Assembly: GCF_001949145.1 (NCBI RefSeq)
Contig: NW_019091415.1
Location: 800,978 to 864,977, forward strand
Length of the DNA stretch: 64,000 nucleotides
Reading direction: 5' to 3'
Source: Acanthaster planci
Taxonomy: Eukaryota; Echinodermata; Asteroidea; Valvatida; Acanthasteridae
The notes below the pieces were generated by a model. It made no database searches. It was not told the origin of the DNA and was given only the letters and a program-made list of their open reading frames with translations. Shown one piece after another: positions 13,001 to 25,600 of the stretch (position 1 is the first letter of the stretch; each line of letters opens with the position of its first letter). A program made the position numbers and the translations under genes.

Positions 13001-13465
13001 ATTTATTTATTTATTTATTTATTTATTTTGGATTTTGGGTGCACTCGTCAGTATGCACTAACCTTGACGAAAATCACCTCATAAGGCTAGGCATGACATC
13101 GCTCACAACACACGCTATACTACCACGGGTCAGTCGGAGGCTTCCGTCCTCTTCTCTTCGTCGCTGTAATGTGTGTCCCCCAACACGTTTTGGTAGCCAA
13201 CCCCAAAACTTGAGTCACGAGACGATGCCGAGAACGTGGGCTTGTCTTTAGCTCACACGCCACCGGACTCTCCTGCGATGGTTGTTAGGCGCCCCTAGGC
13301 TCACTAGCTCAATGAACTTCCTAGATGGCTTGGGCCAGACCGGCTCAGTGCTCTAGAGGAGCAGTGCGTCACCAGTCCTGTTCAGGCGCCCAGACGCGCG
13401 GGAAGTGCGGCCCAGGAACCGGACGGACGTCAACCACGCCCAAGCCTCACGCATGCACGTCCTAC
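13001..13465 (-). mobile_element. Possible SINE-like retroposon with (AAAT)n tail, unclassified
   Basis: An (ATTT)7 tract at 13,001-13,028 abuts a block that becomes strikingly GC-rich (13,250-13,450) between AT-rich flanks. Read on the minus strand it has a GC-rich 5' part, a middle part and an (AAAT)n 3' end, the layout of a retroposon inserted into the LINE on its left. I could not identify a tRNA, 5S or 7SL head or a target-site duplication, so the class is open. Confidence 0.4.
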
Positions 13466-13469
13466 TGGT

Positions 13470-16400
13470 GTTAATTAAAAATGTAATTGTTAATTATGTA
13501 TCGAAGTCCCAAATTGCATGATGTAATCTGCTACCATCTTTAGGTGGATCAACATCTTACTTGTACTTCTCTCCTTTTTTGTAGTTATTAAAATAGTAGT
13601 TAAATTTATAATTGTGAACGAATCAGTCTGAGCTCATTTTCTTTATTTCTGTCGTGCCCTTGGCCAGTTATTTTGTGGTGGATTTGGCGCACGTAACATT
13701 ACCATATACAAGACAAGGGTTTCATCATTTTTTATAGTAAACATCAGGGCATTATTACTTTGTGTCCCCCTGAAAAAATGTGTGCACCCCCTGGGTATCC
13801 CCTCATTCCCCTCAAAACTGGTGAAATTGAACAAGTCACTGTTGTAGGTACATGTATTAGTGGCTACCGTCTCTGGGTCTGATTTGTTTGGAGTTTGGCT
13901 ATAACAAAAGGAAAGCAACCTTTTTCTGTGCATTTTGATTGGTTAGAAACTTATCTTGTCCTTTCTATTCTGGAATGCCTTATAAACTTAACAGAATTGC
14001 ACTGTAATACGGCCGTTTCACAATAGTGTGCCACTAAGAGTTTGCAGCGCGTTGGCCAATCACAACGCGTGAAATTTGTCGACCCAATGCGCGTTTGGAA
14101 AAGGTCGACAAATTTTGAAGAGATTTAGTAAAATTAATCTGTCCTAAAGCCAATGAAATAAATTTGGACATTTCCAAAATTCTTGGCCCATTTTTGCGGT
14201 ACATCAATATAATTAAAAATGATCTTGTAATAGCAATAGTATGTAATAGTAGCACATGTATCATCAATACACATACCGACAAACCGTGATATTTGTAGTT
14301 CTAAGAATTAAGTCAAATGATCATGATTGTCGTGGTTTTTCACCTTCAAATAGTTTATGAGAATTGGAATATGACAGAGTTTGCTTTTGTAGAAAAAATT
14401 GCTTCACATTTCTACTGGAAGATGAGAATACTGTACCCATTAATCCTCGAGGAACGACAACTCACACTCACCAATTCATTTCACAACTTGAAAACATTTA
14501 TTTTTCTGGAACAGTTTGGTCTAACACTGGTGTATACAAGTGCTACAAAATGATATGAAAAGTATGAAACGCTGTACATGAAAGAATATAAATTTGGTTC
14601 TTTTTGATATAAATAACTACATGTACCTACGTGGGTAAGGTTAAGCTTTAAATAAATAGTTCTTAGAAATGGTACTTTTTACTTTGCTGTTGGACACTTT
14701 CACCCAGTATAAATGGTCATATGTAAAGGTTCCAACTGTACCTTCATACCAAATATCGTAACTATTTCACATTTTGGTTAGAATTACAGAAAACAATGCA
14801 TTTCACAATCACACATCATCAGCCTTTGTACAATCAGCAGATAAGAAATTGTAATTTCAGCCTAAGTTCAACATTTTCAACACACATGAAATAAACACAG
14901 CAAAATAGTATTAAACAGTTACAAGACTATCTGGCAATCATGACATTAAAGATATTAAAGTCATGATACTGTGATCAGGCATACATCAGCTGATGTAGAC
15001 ATCCATTTTGGCAAGTTTTTCTTCAATGACTTGTCAATGGGCCATCGAATATGACCTATGCATGTAGGTTGCAATAAACCACTTCAGTAATGACGTTTAA
15101 TTAATATTGCTAAATTAATCTACACTGGAGAATACTCAATTAGAAGTTAATGGGAATGGTGAACTTTCCACCTCAAAATTTCCCTGGCCAGAAAGGCCTT
15201 GGGTTTATACCAAAAAAGGGTAAAAGTCATCTTTAAAATTTCAAAAAGCTGGTCTGCACACATAAAAAGTACAAAACGTTCATGACATCACAAAGCAATC
15301 TGTGAAAAGCCTCTAATTATTATAATATTGGAATACATGTACTTTGCAATAAACACTTTGTAATCAAAAGCACTTGACTACAGCACATCCCTCCCAGCAA
15401 ATGTAATGATTTAAATGATCCTGATTTTGGATCACACCAAACAAAACACCCTTAATCAAATGTCGACCTTTTAGATAAAGTTGCAAATGTAGTTGTAAAG
15501 CTCAATTTTAAATATGTGTTGAAGTTCATACGCACGATTCAAAAGATTGAATATAATTGAGATACAGTATAATGACTTTGTCAAATACAGTGCAGAGTTT
15601 GAAGCTATGTCTATGATGCATGTTTGTCACGTGTCTGTATTTGATTTGCCATTTGCATCTTCAGTTATGGGATCTGAATCCTAATTACTAGTCCCCCAAT
15701 ACCAGGTCTCAGATTTCAACATTGGTGTTGTCCTGAAAACTACAGAACAAGTGTGTAAGGCTGCAGTAACACAAAATCGGATTAATTCCAAGCAGTGACA
15801 TGAACACCTGACATGCTGGAGAAAACTTGCAAATTGAATAAACAAATTCAAGAAAAACTGTTTTATGAACAGATCACAGAGGAAATAATTATCTGGTGTA
15901 TTCTTACAGTCATATTCTCCCCAATCCCCTATCCATCTGTGGCCAATGGAGAAATCCAGTGCAAATTGTGGCCCGTGCAGGAAAATAATTTGCAAGCACT
16001 TTGTTAAAAGTACTTGAGGAAAACTTTGCATAGATCATGGCATATACAAAACATTCATTTGGCAGCCAATTAACATATAGGTCCAGCAAGTGCTTCAAGT
16101 TTGAACTGAATTCTTCCAATAACACTACAAGATCATAAGCCATTAAAAGTTCAAAGCATGTTGACAACACACGAATCACTTGTCTTGTTTCAATGGGAAA
16201 GGAAAAGCATAACACCTTGACATCCCCAGCAATAAGTAATACTAGTTACAGTTTAAGTGCAGGAACTTAATCAACATTGGGAAATTATTTTTCTCAAGAA
16301 AGAACTGGCCTAAATAACTTTAATACACAACATTCCCCTGGTATTAATTAGTAATTTAGTGGAACTTAAATACTTCTTGATTTAGCATTAGGTTGAATAC

Positions 16401-18787
16401 ATGGTAATTGTGTCTGTTTATCAAAATGTATATCAATAAAGCAGCAATAACATCTCTGTATGAATTTTACAAAATGATGAATTCTTGAAAAGAGAAAATG
16501 TGGCACAAACAGTATGGTAATAATTTGTTTGTTACCAACATTCATTCTAATAGCACCCATTGAAGCAAAATGTTGGTTGTTCTGAAGCTTGTGGATAACT
16601 ACAAAATTTGGGCTTCTTTATTCCATGAAGGCCAGTTCCTCTGAGGGGATACTCCACTTTGATCAGAGGCACCCCCTTGTGGGTTGAAATGTGCCATGTT
16701 GGTGGGGAATGTTCGTTTTGTTGGTATACTGACACTGCATGCACTTCACAGTCATTTGTTGATCAGTGAAGTGCAGTTCCTACCAAAGGAGCATTCACTG
16801 CTGGGAAAATTCAACCTCCTCTTGGTCCTGCCTGGGGAAAATACTCAATTCTGTGGTCAGATGTAATCCAGAAGTGCCTCAATTTTGGTGAGCTTTGAGG
16901 CTGATTACTTGACAAAGACATAATGTCTATGGTTACAAAAGGACAGATTTGCCTCGTAGGTAACATATCTCAAACAACGAACTGAATGGAATCCTAAGTA
17001 TAACAACAGTGAATATGGCAATTTGTAGTGTACAGTGATTTATGGGATAATCTATTCCTTTCAGATTAACAGATTAACAATTTAAAAATAGCCTGCTCCT
17101 CACTGATGGCTGTGGGAAAAATACCTTAATAGAAACAAAGAAGTGTTTTCTCTATTCTATATGACTTTTAGAATAAAACTCTTCCAGCATTCTTCCAGGC
17201 TAATTGTGCTTCTAAAACATTTCCTCAGCCTGATTTGAAATTCTTTCTTCTGTTAAAGGATCAGTTTGCATATCCAAAATAAATTCTTCTCTACTTGAAT
17301 AACCACATTTTGAATGTCCCCTCTTGAAGACTATCGTCGGTTATGTTAAACTATATCTTTTCTTTCAAAAACATTCAAGGCAGGGAAAAAGTAGAAAATA
17401 TTATCTAAATATAAGGGTATTTAATTGTGTTTGCTCTCCAAATATCAAAAACTTTCAGGCTACTTCAGTTTTTCAGATACATGTACTGGAATTTTTGACT
17501 CTTCAAAGCGCACCTGTAAATACCAAAAACTTGCAAATGGAAACCCATTAGAAAGAGTGCATAGAAAGATTAAAACCTGCATTGGGCAGAAATTGAAAGC
17601 ACAGTTAGTCTGAACAAACATGGCTGCAATGTGCCAAAAGTACATGAATACTCTTTTTAATAGACACAACTTTTATTACAAAATATAGTCTCTTCAGCCA
17701 TTCACTCATCAGTGTTTGATGACTGATTTCAAGGTTTTGATTATTTTTTTCCAGGAATACAAAATATGAAGGCTTAGTTTACAGTAATTGTTTTCAAGGT
17801 TCTTCCAAAGAAATCATACTTCGCTAAACATAAGAGAAGGCTACATCTGTTCCAAGGCCTTGCCTCCTTAGAAAAATGAACATGAACCATTCATGACATC
17901 TCTGATTTATGAAGGCATTGAGCAGCAACGCATGCTGGACTTTGACAAGCGAGGAGGAAGTTTCGATCTTTACAAGACTTTGTAGAGTGTGTTTTTTAAT
18001 TTTTGATGGCATGAGTGTGAAGTAAAACACAAGGTAATCAGCTGATCCAAGGAAAAGAAGCATGCCTTGCTGGGAGGCCACCAGCATACGAACACCAAAA
18101 GGCTAGAATGCCCCTTTCAATTCTTGACTTTGTCTCTGGCTTAGCCATTTTAAAGCCTTCAATATGCAAACCAAAGGGAAAGTCTTATGATTCGCCTTCA
18201 CACTGTAATACTTATGTCACAGTAACAGACACGTATTGGTTCCAAGAGCAATGCTAGTGTAAGACATGAAGCTGAGGTTTGAACAAACAGCCTCAAATGG
18301 CTTTCCCTCTAATCAGACTAGAAGAGCTCCCTCAGTGGCAAAGAGAAAGGCTGGTGGAGTACTTTCCAAGCAGTATCGAGTATACACACCTGGCATGCAC
18401 ATGGCAGCTGTACTGGTACATTCCATTAGCGGGTTATATGAAGCCTGTGCAAAGATGGTGGGCACATGCAGTGTGTTTCAGCTTGAAGTTTGCTATTACT
18501 ATGTAAAAATGTGCCATCTGTTGTCAATGCATGGAACGAATATGTATTGATACTTTCAGGCAATGCCTGGAACACAAGCAACACTGGTCCATACCTGTGT
18601 GCTACATGCTTTCCCCTTGCTTAGAGGGAACCAACATCAGTGTAATGATCTCACTGTTTGGGAACTGTCATGCCCTTAATAGCTATAAGCAGCTGCTATG
18701 TTGTGAAGTCTTTCAAACAATCAACTTCTTCTATAATCACAAGATATGATGCCTTTGCATGTCTTTAATTACTGAATACATAACTAC
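13470..18787. other. Intergenic between repeat block and LAP 3' end
   Basis: This AT-rich stretch has no recognisable exon. Its right part must include the 3' UTR of the minus-strand LAP gene that stops at 18,788. Several TTTATT words (for example near 17,671 and 16,614), which read AATAAA on the minus strand, are candidate poly(A) signals, but none can be chosen from sequence alone. Confidence 0.5.
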
Positions 18788-19688
18788 TCAGCGGTTGTCG
18801 GTACAGAGTCGGTGGACCACGATAGACACAGGGTTGCTCTTGCGCAACATTTTGACTGCATCATCGTGCAGGATGCTTGCAAAGCTTCGACCGTTGACTT
18901 CCAAAAGTTTGTCTCCTGGCCTAAGGACCCCATCTGCTGGACCACCAGGCTGGATCTTGGTCACAAATATACCCTGGATAATGGAAGATAATCATCATGA
19001 AGGCAGTTCTTTGCAACCAGACTGAAATTGAGGAAGAGGCTAGCAAATAATTCAGAAGTACATTTTAAGTATAAAAAGTAAATCCTGACGTTTGTATTGA
19101 CACCTTGTGCGTGTGAAGAGGCTGACGTTGTTACAGCTCCATGTACACTGTATCCCACTGTTTGCTCACACTAAACTTAAAAAAAGATGCTTATATTTAT
19201 AAGCAGCTTTGATGCTGACAAAAAAGATAATAATCCTAAAATAACGGTGACATCATATGACAAGGCGAAAGGTCAAGTACACTCCAACTTGATGCAAGAT
19301 GACATGCACATACACACTTGTGAAACACTATGTATGATTAAGTCATCTCCTCTTTGTGCTGACATAAATGTAGTTTAAGTTAAGTTTGGAGTTGTTACAG
19401 AAATGCTACTGACATGATTGGACTCTTCATGTTTATATGTCTAACACACAAACTCTGCAGTTCTTGGAATATGCTGCTACAAAGAACTGACCATTAGTAA
19501 TCATTTTGTGTTAACGACAGGGTAAGTGCAGACGGTGGTGTAAATTAACAATAATCACCAGTATTTGACATAAATCTCCTTTTTTCTTAACTCACCCAAT
19601 CAAATGGTCGAAAAGGGTTCCCTGGGGCATCTTTACCTCCCGTGATGCTAAAACCAAGGCCTGGGTTCTTGTAGATGACTACCGGAAT
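18788..19688 (-). CDS. LAP gene exons 18-19: C-terminal PDZ domain
   Basis: Exons 19596-19688 and 18788-18973 encode residues 1,432-1,523. The carboxylate-binding loop reads [12 protein letters not shown], followed by [36 protein letters not shown] and [11 protein letters not shown]. The histidine that opens the second helix marks a class I PDZ, expected to bind S/T-x-hydrophobic C-termini. The protein ends 11 residues after the last strand (VHRLCTDNR). The acceptor of exon 18 was chosen by phase: other nearby AGs would break the frame. Confidence 0.95.
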
Positions 19689-22600
19689 CTGCCGATGGAT
19701 GACAAAATGTTCAGTTATTTCTGGACTCCATACAGTGCTGCAGTCAAGTCCATCACAAGTCCCTTCACAAGACCAGGCACAAGTAACAGGGTGTACAAGG
19801 AAAGAGGAATGCTTTTGCCACAGTTCTCATGATTTGGCTTCAGACTGGATCACATGTATCGAGCTTGTAGGACTTGTTATGGACTTGGCCTAAAACATTA
19901 ATGTTTACTTAAATAAAGCTCATCTGCATGACTTTCTCACTATATCTTGCAGGTGGTAAGGATTTAGGAGGCTACAGTAAGCACTTTCTCACCCTTTTAG
20001 CTTCCACGGGCTTGTCTGGAGGCTCTGATGAGGGATGCCTTGATCGATGGTTGGGTGGTGTGACATCTGACCCTGGTCTCCACATAGGTGGAGATGATTG
20101 ACCTTGAAAGACTGAGGATGAAGGCGTGCTGCAGGAAGCTAGAAAACAGGCAAGCAAACAAAGGTTTACATCTATAAATCATGCAGGCTCCACATTCCGC
20201 AAGATATATCAATATTCACAATAAGACACAACTGTAGGGGCAGAACATTTTTTTTTGAAGTGGGAATGGGAAAACAAAACTATGTACCCTGCAAGAAGCC
20301 ACACATTTTCATGGTGGTGTCTGCCCTTCAAATACCAAGCCTTTTGCTACCTGGCTTTCTTTTCAGCTTTCCTTCTTCTCATGTAATAACAGGGGCAAAT
20401 AATTGAAGAGGGCTGTATTTAGAATGAGAGGCTTTGAACTATGGAATGTTTCAGCATTCTTTTAACTTAATGAATGCATCACAACATTTCACCAAAAACC
20501 ACCACCCACACCTCTCTTCCATCCCTGGTCATTGAAGTTTTTATTGAAATGTCAACCAATGAACACATGGGTCTTGATTACAGGTGGTTAACTTCTGAGC
20601 AGATACATACATGTAAAAACCTCAAACTAAAAACCATTAATTTACATGGAGAAAAGTCTGAAAATGCGGCTGTTCCTTACCTCTCTTCCATCCCTGGTCA
20701 TTCTGGTCACTAGCATAACCTGAGGAATCCTGAGGCCACAAGTCTGGGTAAGGCACATTAGATGATTGACTGGATGTGCCCCGTGGGTTCAACTCAGGGG
20801 TATTGATACTGTGCTTGGTCTGATGTTGGGCACTGCCCACTATGGGGGTAGGGAGTGCCCCACGAAGACTATCTCTCAGTCTACTCTGGTAAGAGATTGG
20901 GGGATTGTTTTGCCGGTTGACCTTTGGCCTCTGTGTGATAAAGGAGTCTGAGCCCCTGCGATTATAGTTGGGTTTTTCGAGTGTGTAGTCGCTGTCATAG
21001 TGTCTTTCATTTGCATGCAGAGGGAGCTTACTGGACTTGTTCCGATTTATAGGATTAAATGATTTGGGTTGCTGAGATACATCTGGGTCCTTGGGAGAGT
21101 TTGGTCTGCTTCCATAGTGGGTAGGATTAGTGGGGCTGTGTGGTCGTGAATGTGTGGGACTCTGTGGTCTAGAACCACCACCAACACTAGGTGTAGATGA
21201 GGTTAGACCGAGGGGGAACCTGACCGCCTCTCCTGCACCACTTTGATCACGCTTCTCGAAGACTGGACTTTGTGACCTCCTCTGCTCTATTGTCCCACCT
21301 CTGGGCTGCAGGGTAAGTCTACAGCCAGCTTGGTCCATGGGAGTTCCTGTCTGAGGTGGAGGTTGGAAGGACTGTCTGAGCTCTGGCTCAGAGGTAGCAT
21401 AGTTGGGTGCTCCTCCATGGAGTCTCATCTTGACGCTCTAAAGAAAACAAAACATATTCCAATTTAAGTAGAAACACAAACTACAATAAGTTAGAATCAG
21501 TGAAGATCAGGTTACCAGGAAACGATCATACAGAGTTGTTTCATAAAATTGTTAACATCTGATGAAAGTCAAATTAAAATGTCTTTTGATGACAGTTACC
21601 TTTCAAATTAAATTCACAGATTGTGTTCTCAATTCTTAGGTCAATTTATACACTTTCAGATTAGAAACAAATAAAAAAAATCAAACGAAATGAATACAAA
21701 ATGAACCTACTGGCTATGGTTGGTTGCCACTCATCACATTCACAGCCTATGAAATGAATGGCAGGAACACTGGTCTGGGTTCTGCTTCCATGCAAAACAG
21801 TTTGCTTTTAAAAGCCTCTCCTCATACTTGCATATTGCTTTTACAAATACGAATTTTGGACAGAAACCAGTACCAGAAAACAGTCAGAAAATATTGCTTA
21901 CAAAGTCAAAGTATGAAGGACAAATCTGCTCTGAACCAGTTACATGCAGTGAGCATTGCTTGACATAGCGGCTGCTAGGCTGTTTGTGTAAAGCTATTGC
22001 TTGCTGTGCTTTCTCTAAGCACTAAGGTAAATATTGGCCCAAAGATTTTTCATCTTCTTGCTGCAGTGTGAACATGCATGTGGACTCACTACAAAGCCCA
22101 AACCAACGAAATGAATATAGATACTTACTCTATGTCTTTGGCGATCAGTCACTGTGCCATAATCCTGGTCTTCTGTGGTGGTCTCCTTTGATGCCCTGTC
22201 ACTTCTAACTTCTGACCTAGGTAGAGATGATGACTTTTGTTGGGTGAGATTGAGTTTAAATTCCTCATCTGGCTGTTCTGGGGAAGTGGTCACATCCCTA
22301 GGCAGGCTATGGCTGATTCGTGGGTTCAGACGGGCTGCCCCCTGTTGTCGCCTACCTTCCAGTGAGTTGAGATATTCAGGGTTGCCATCCTCTGTCTTCA
22401 ATGTCTGCCAGTGTATCTGTGTGGGGACTGGTTCACTCTCAGGGTTTGTGAGCTTGTTGTGTGGCCAATTGGACTGTCTTGTGTTGGTGGTTGTAAAGTC
22501 TGCTGGCCTGGATGGGTGTTGGTTGAATTCAGAGCCTGGCTTTTCTGAATTAGGAAAGTGTGTATTATAGCTTTCTTCAGCCAAAACTGGAGGCTTTCTT

Positions 22601-25600
22601 TGTAAAGTATCATGGAACTGTGTGTCTTTTCTATGCCTGTCTCCTCCATCACTGTGGCTGCTTTGGTGTTCTTTACTAACTTGTGGTACTCTGTCATCAG
22701 CAGGGAAATTTCTCTTTCTTTCCACCAGGTACCCTGATCCAGGATGTTGCCTGCTGCGTGCCTGATTGGGGCCAGCAGAAAATACTTGTTTGCTGTTTGG
22801 GGAAATTCTATCATTTTGAGGGTTGTCATGTTTATTGACAGCTTCTCTTTGAAATGGGTGTACGTAAGTAGGTTTGTCACATCTTTGACCTGATGCCAGC
22901 TCTGTATCGGAGTGGGCTGATGGATCACTCCTACTTCTCACTGATGTTCCTTTAAACTGAGGTTGTTTCCTTGAAGTCTGCAAGTCATTGCCAGTAAGTT
23001 GATTTCTCGTCTCCATTTCCCTAGGTTGAGATCTCAACCCTGCGTTTACTTCATGGGTTGATTGAGGGGTAACAGTTGCAGCTTGATTGCCTGGGTTGGA
23101 TGGTGTATGACCATCAATCCAGCCGTAATCTTTATAGCTTTGAGGTTGTGCCTTTAGCAGGTGCCTACGTGGAGTAGATCTAGAGTGGGCACTTGCCCTT
23201 AGCTGCCGCACTCTGTAGTAAGGTGGAGGCAGGATTTCATCTCTTTTCTGTTTCACATCAGCCATCCTGGATTCTCTGTCTTCCATTGGTGACACTGTGT
23301 AACTGTACTCAGGGTCTGTGCCGTAACCAGAACTACGCTGATGTGACAATCGCCATGACTTACGACCAACAGCAGCACTGCTTGCTGCATTGCCATTGCG
23401 GTTTGTCTCCAAATTTTGTTGGGATTGTCTTTGAATGTACACATCCCGTGGAGACCAGTTTGCATCCACCTGGTCTGACTCATATCCCCTGCCATAACCT
23501 ACGCTGCTACTCCTTAGTGCCTGGGTGTGACGAACTTGCATCTGAGGCTCTTTGGGAGATCGGACTGGTGTGCGGAAACTATCCACTTGGTCAGATTCAT
23601 ACCCTCGGCTGTGAATCTTGCTAACACTGTGGGGTGACCTTGTAACATGGTTTTGTGTAGTTTGCTGTTTGTTGGTGTTGATTCCTCCAGTATGGCTCCA
23701 GACAGGGCTCTGTATAAATGCTTCTGTGTCACTCATTGCTGCTCGCTCCATTCTAGCCTTGAGTCAAGAAAAGAAAATGATTAAACATAAAGAAATTTGA
23801 ACCTATAACTGAGTTAAAACACACACTCAACAACATTACTAAAAATCATATGTTATCATACATCAACTTCTCATAAAATTTTATTTAAATTATGACTTCT
23901 GGCAAAACACAGTTACAGTAAAATTTATTTCTATATGTCTTGTTACCCAGGACTAGTTTCACTTACACTGCTTTTTATTGATGTCCTTATAAATTTTGCT
24001 TTGAAATAAAACCTGGAACACCTCATTTGAGAAGGTCTGGAAAGTGGTCGCTATAGAACAACTGACTACTGATTTTCTGTGGATGATAGTTGAGAGGACT
24101 TCTCCTTTTTAATTAGATCCATCTAATGAATCCAAAGAGAGTATGTACCCTCATTTCTCTTCGGCCCACAACTCTTTCTCTTGTGGAGGATGCTACTGAC
24201 TCAGTGTCACTATCTTGTCGACCGGCTGACGACAGACTTCCTCGAAGACGTGCTTTATCCTTGGCCATTTTCTCCTGACGGCAAAAAAAAAAAAATCAAA
24301 CAACACATGGGTAATTATTGTATCTAAACAGAAAGCATAAAAATCTTTGCCAGTAATTAATGTGCTACTGAGCAAATGACTTTCTGCCCATTAAACTGTC
24401 CTGTGTACAGACACCAAACATTAACTGTAACCCCTACACGGTTTTTGGCAAGAAGCCCTGCTGAAGATAGCATATGAACAGTTCCACAGGTTTTCTGAAG
24501 CCAATCGGCCTGAGAGTCCAAGCCATCCAGCCAGCCAAATAATCCATCTGCTAGAGAGATCCGGTTGCTAATATTAACTGCCCAATGTAACAAGGTCCAA
24601 CAGATGGTCAAGGGGGTTGCAACTTCTACAATCAGAAGGGTTTAGTGTTCCACTTATTTTCGCTACACAATTGTATACAACAGAATCACGTCCTGATATT
24701 TCCATCCAATAATAATTAATGAAACATAACATCTACAATACTAGAAAGCTGTGTTTTGTGATTTGCTTTTTCCCTCCTTGGCAAAGGTTCGAATCAGAGG
24801 AAATTACCATAAATGCAGTCAGGTTAAGGGAAAGGCATAAAACAGATCACTGCTTCTGACACAGATTCAGGAGTAAGCACACTAATTTATATATACTGTT
24901 TCAGCAGCGGTTGCCATGGAGCACGTTATGATATAGAGTAACCATGCCAGCTCTAGGGCAAGCTAGGCAAACTTTGCTGTCATTCAACTTCTTGGGAATG
25001 TAAATCTGTCTTGATACCAGAACTGTTCCATGCAAGCATGGCCATGCATGCTGTAAGATCCCCCTCTAAAAGAGGCAAACACACTTGAAGGTAGGGCCAC
25101 ACTTTTAAATGTATGATATAGTAATATTGGCAACATTTTGATAGGCCCAAATTTTGATATTCATAACAGGCTTTGCAATAATGACAGAAAAAGGGGCAAA
25201 TTTGAAGCGGTGAATCCCCGTCAATTTCTTTTGTTGCTCATTGTGGAGCTGATGTCTCACCTTATCTGCCTGAAATAAGTGCAAGCTGTCTGCAATGGGA
25301 GAGGCAGGGGATCGAGGACGCCGTGACGTCCCCTCTCGTAGGCTTCCTGCTGGACTACGTCTCCTCTGAAACCAAAAAGACAGATATTCATCTGATCAGA
25401 TCCATCCAAAATAGGACAATCTATTGACTATGGAGCACTGAAATGCTTCAATATCTGATATGAAATGAAAATAACAAACCGATCTTTTGAAAGCTGACTT
25501 GAATGAGATGACAGATTTTTAACTTCAATTCAATTTTAATCCGCACATGCTCAAGTCACCACAAACTGCAATGACACATCTACTGAATGAAATAACTGAT

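Noticed and set aside
22175-22570. 131-codon plus-strand ORF and the 143-codon ORF at 23,193-23,624
   Set aside because: Both are shadows antisense to the long LAP exon, which has homologous flanks and exact exon phases.
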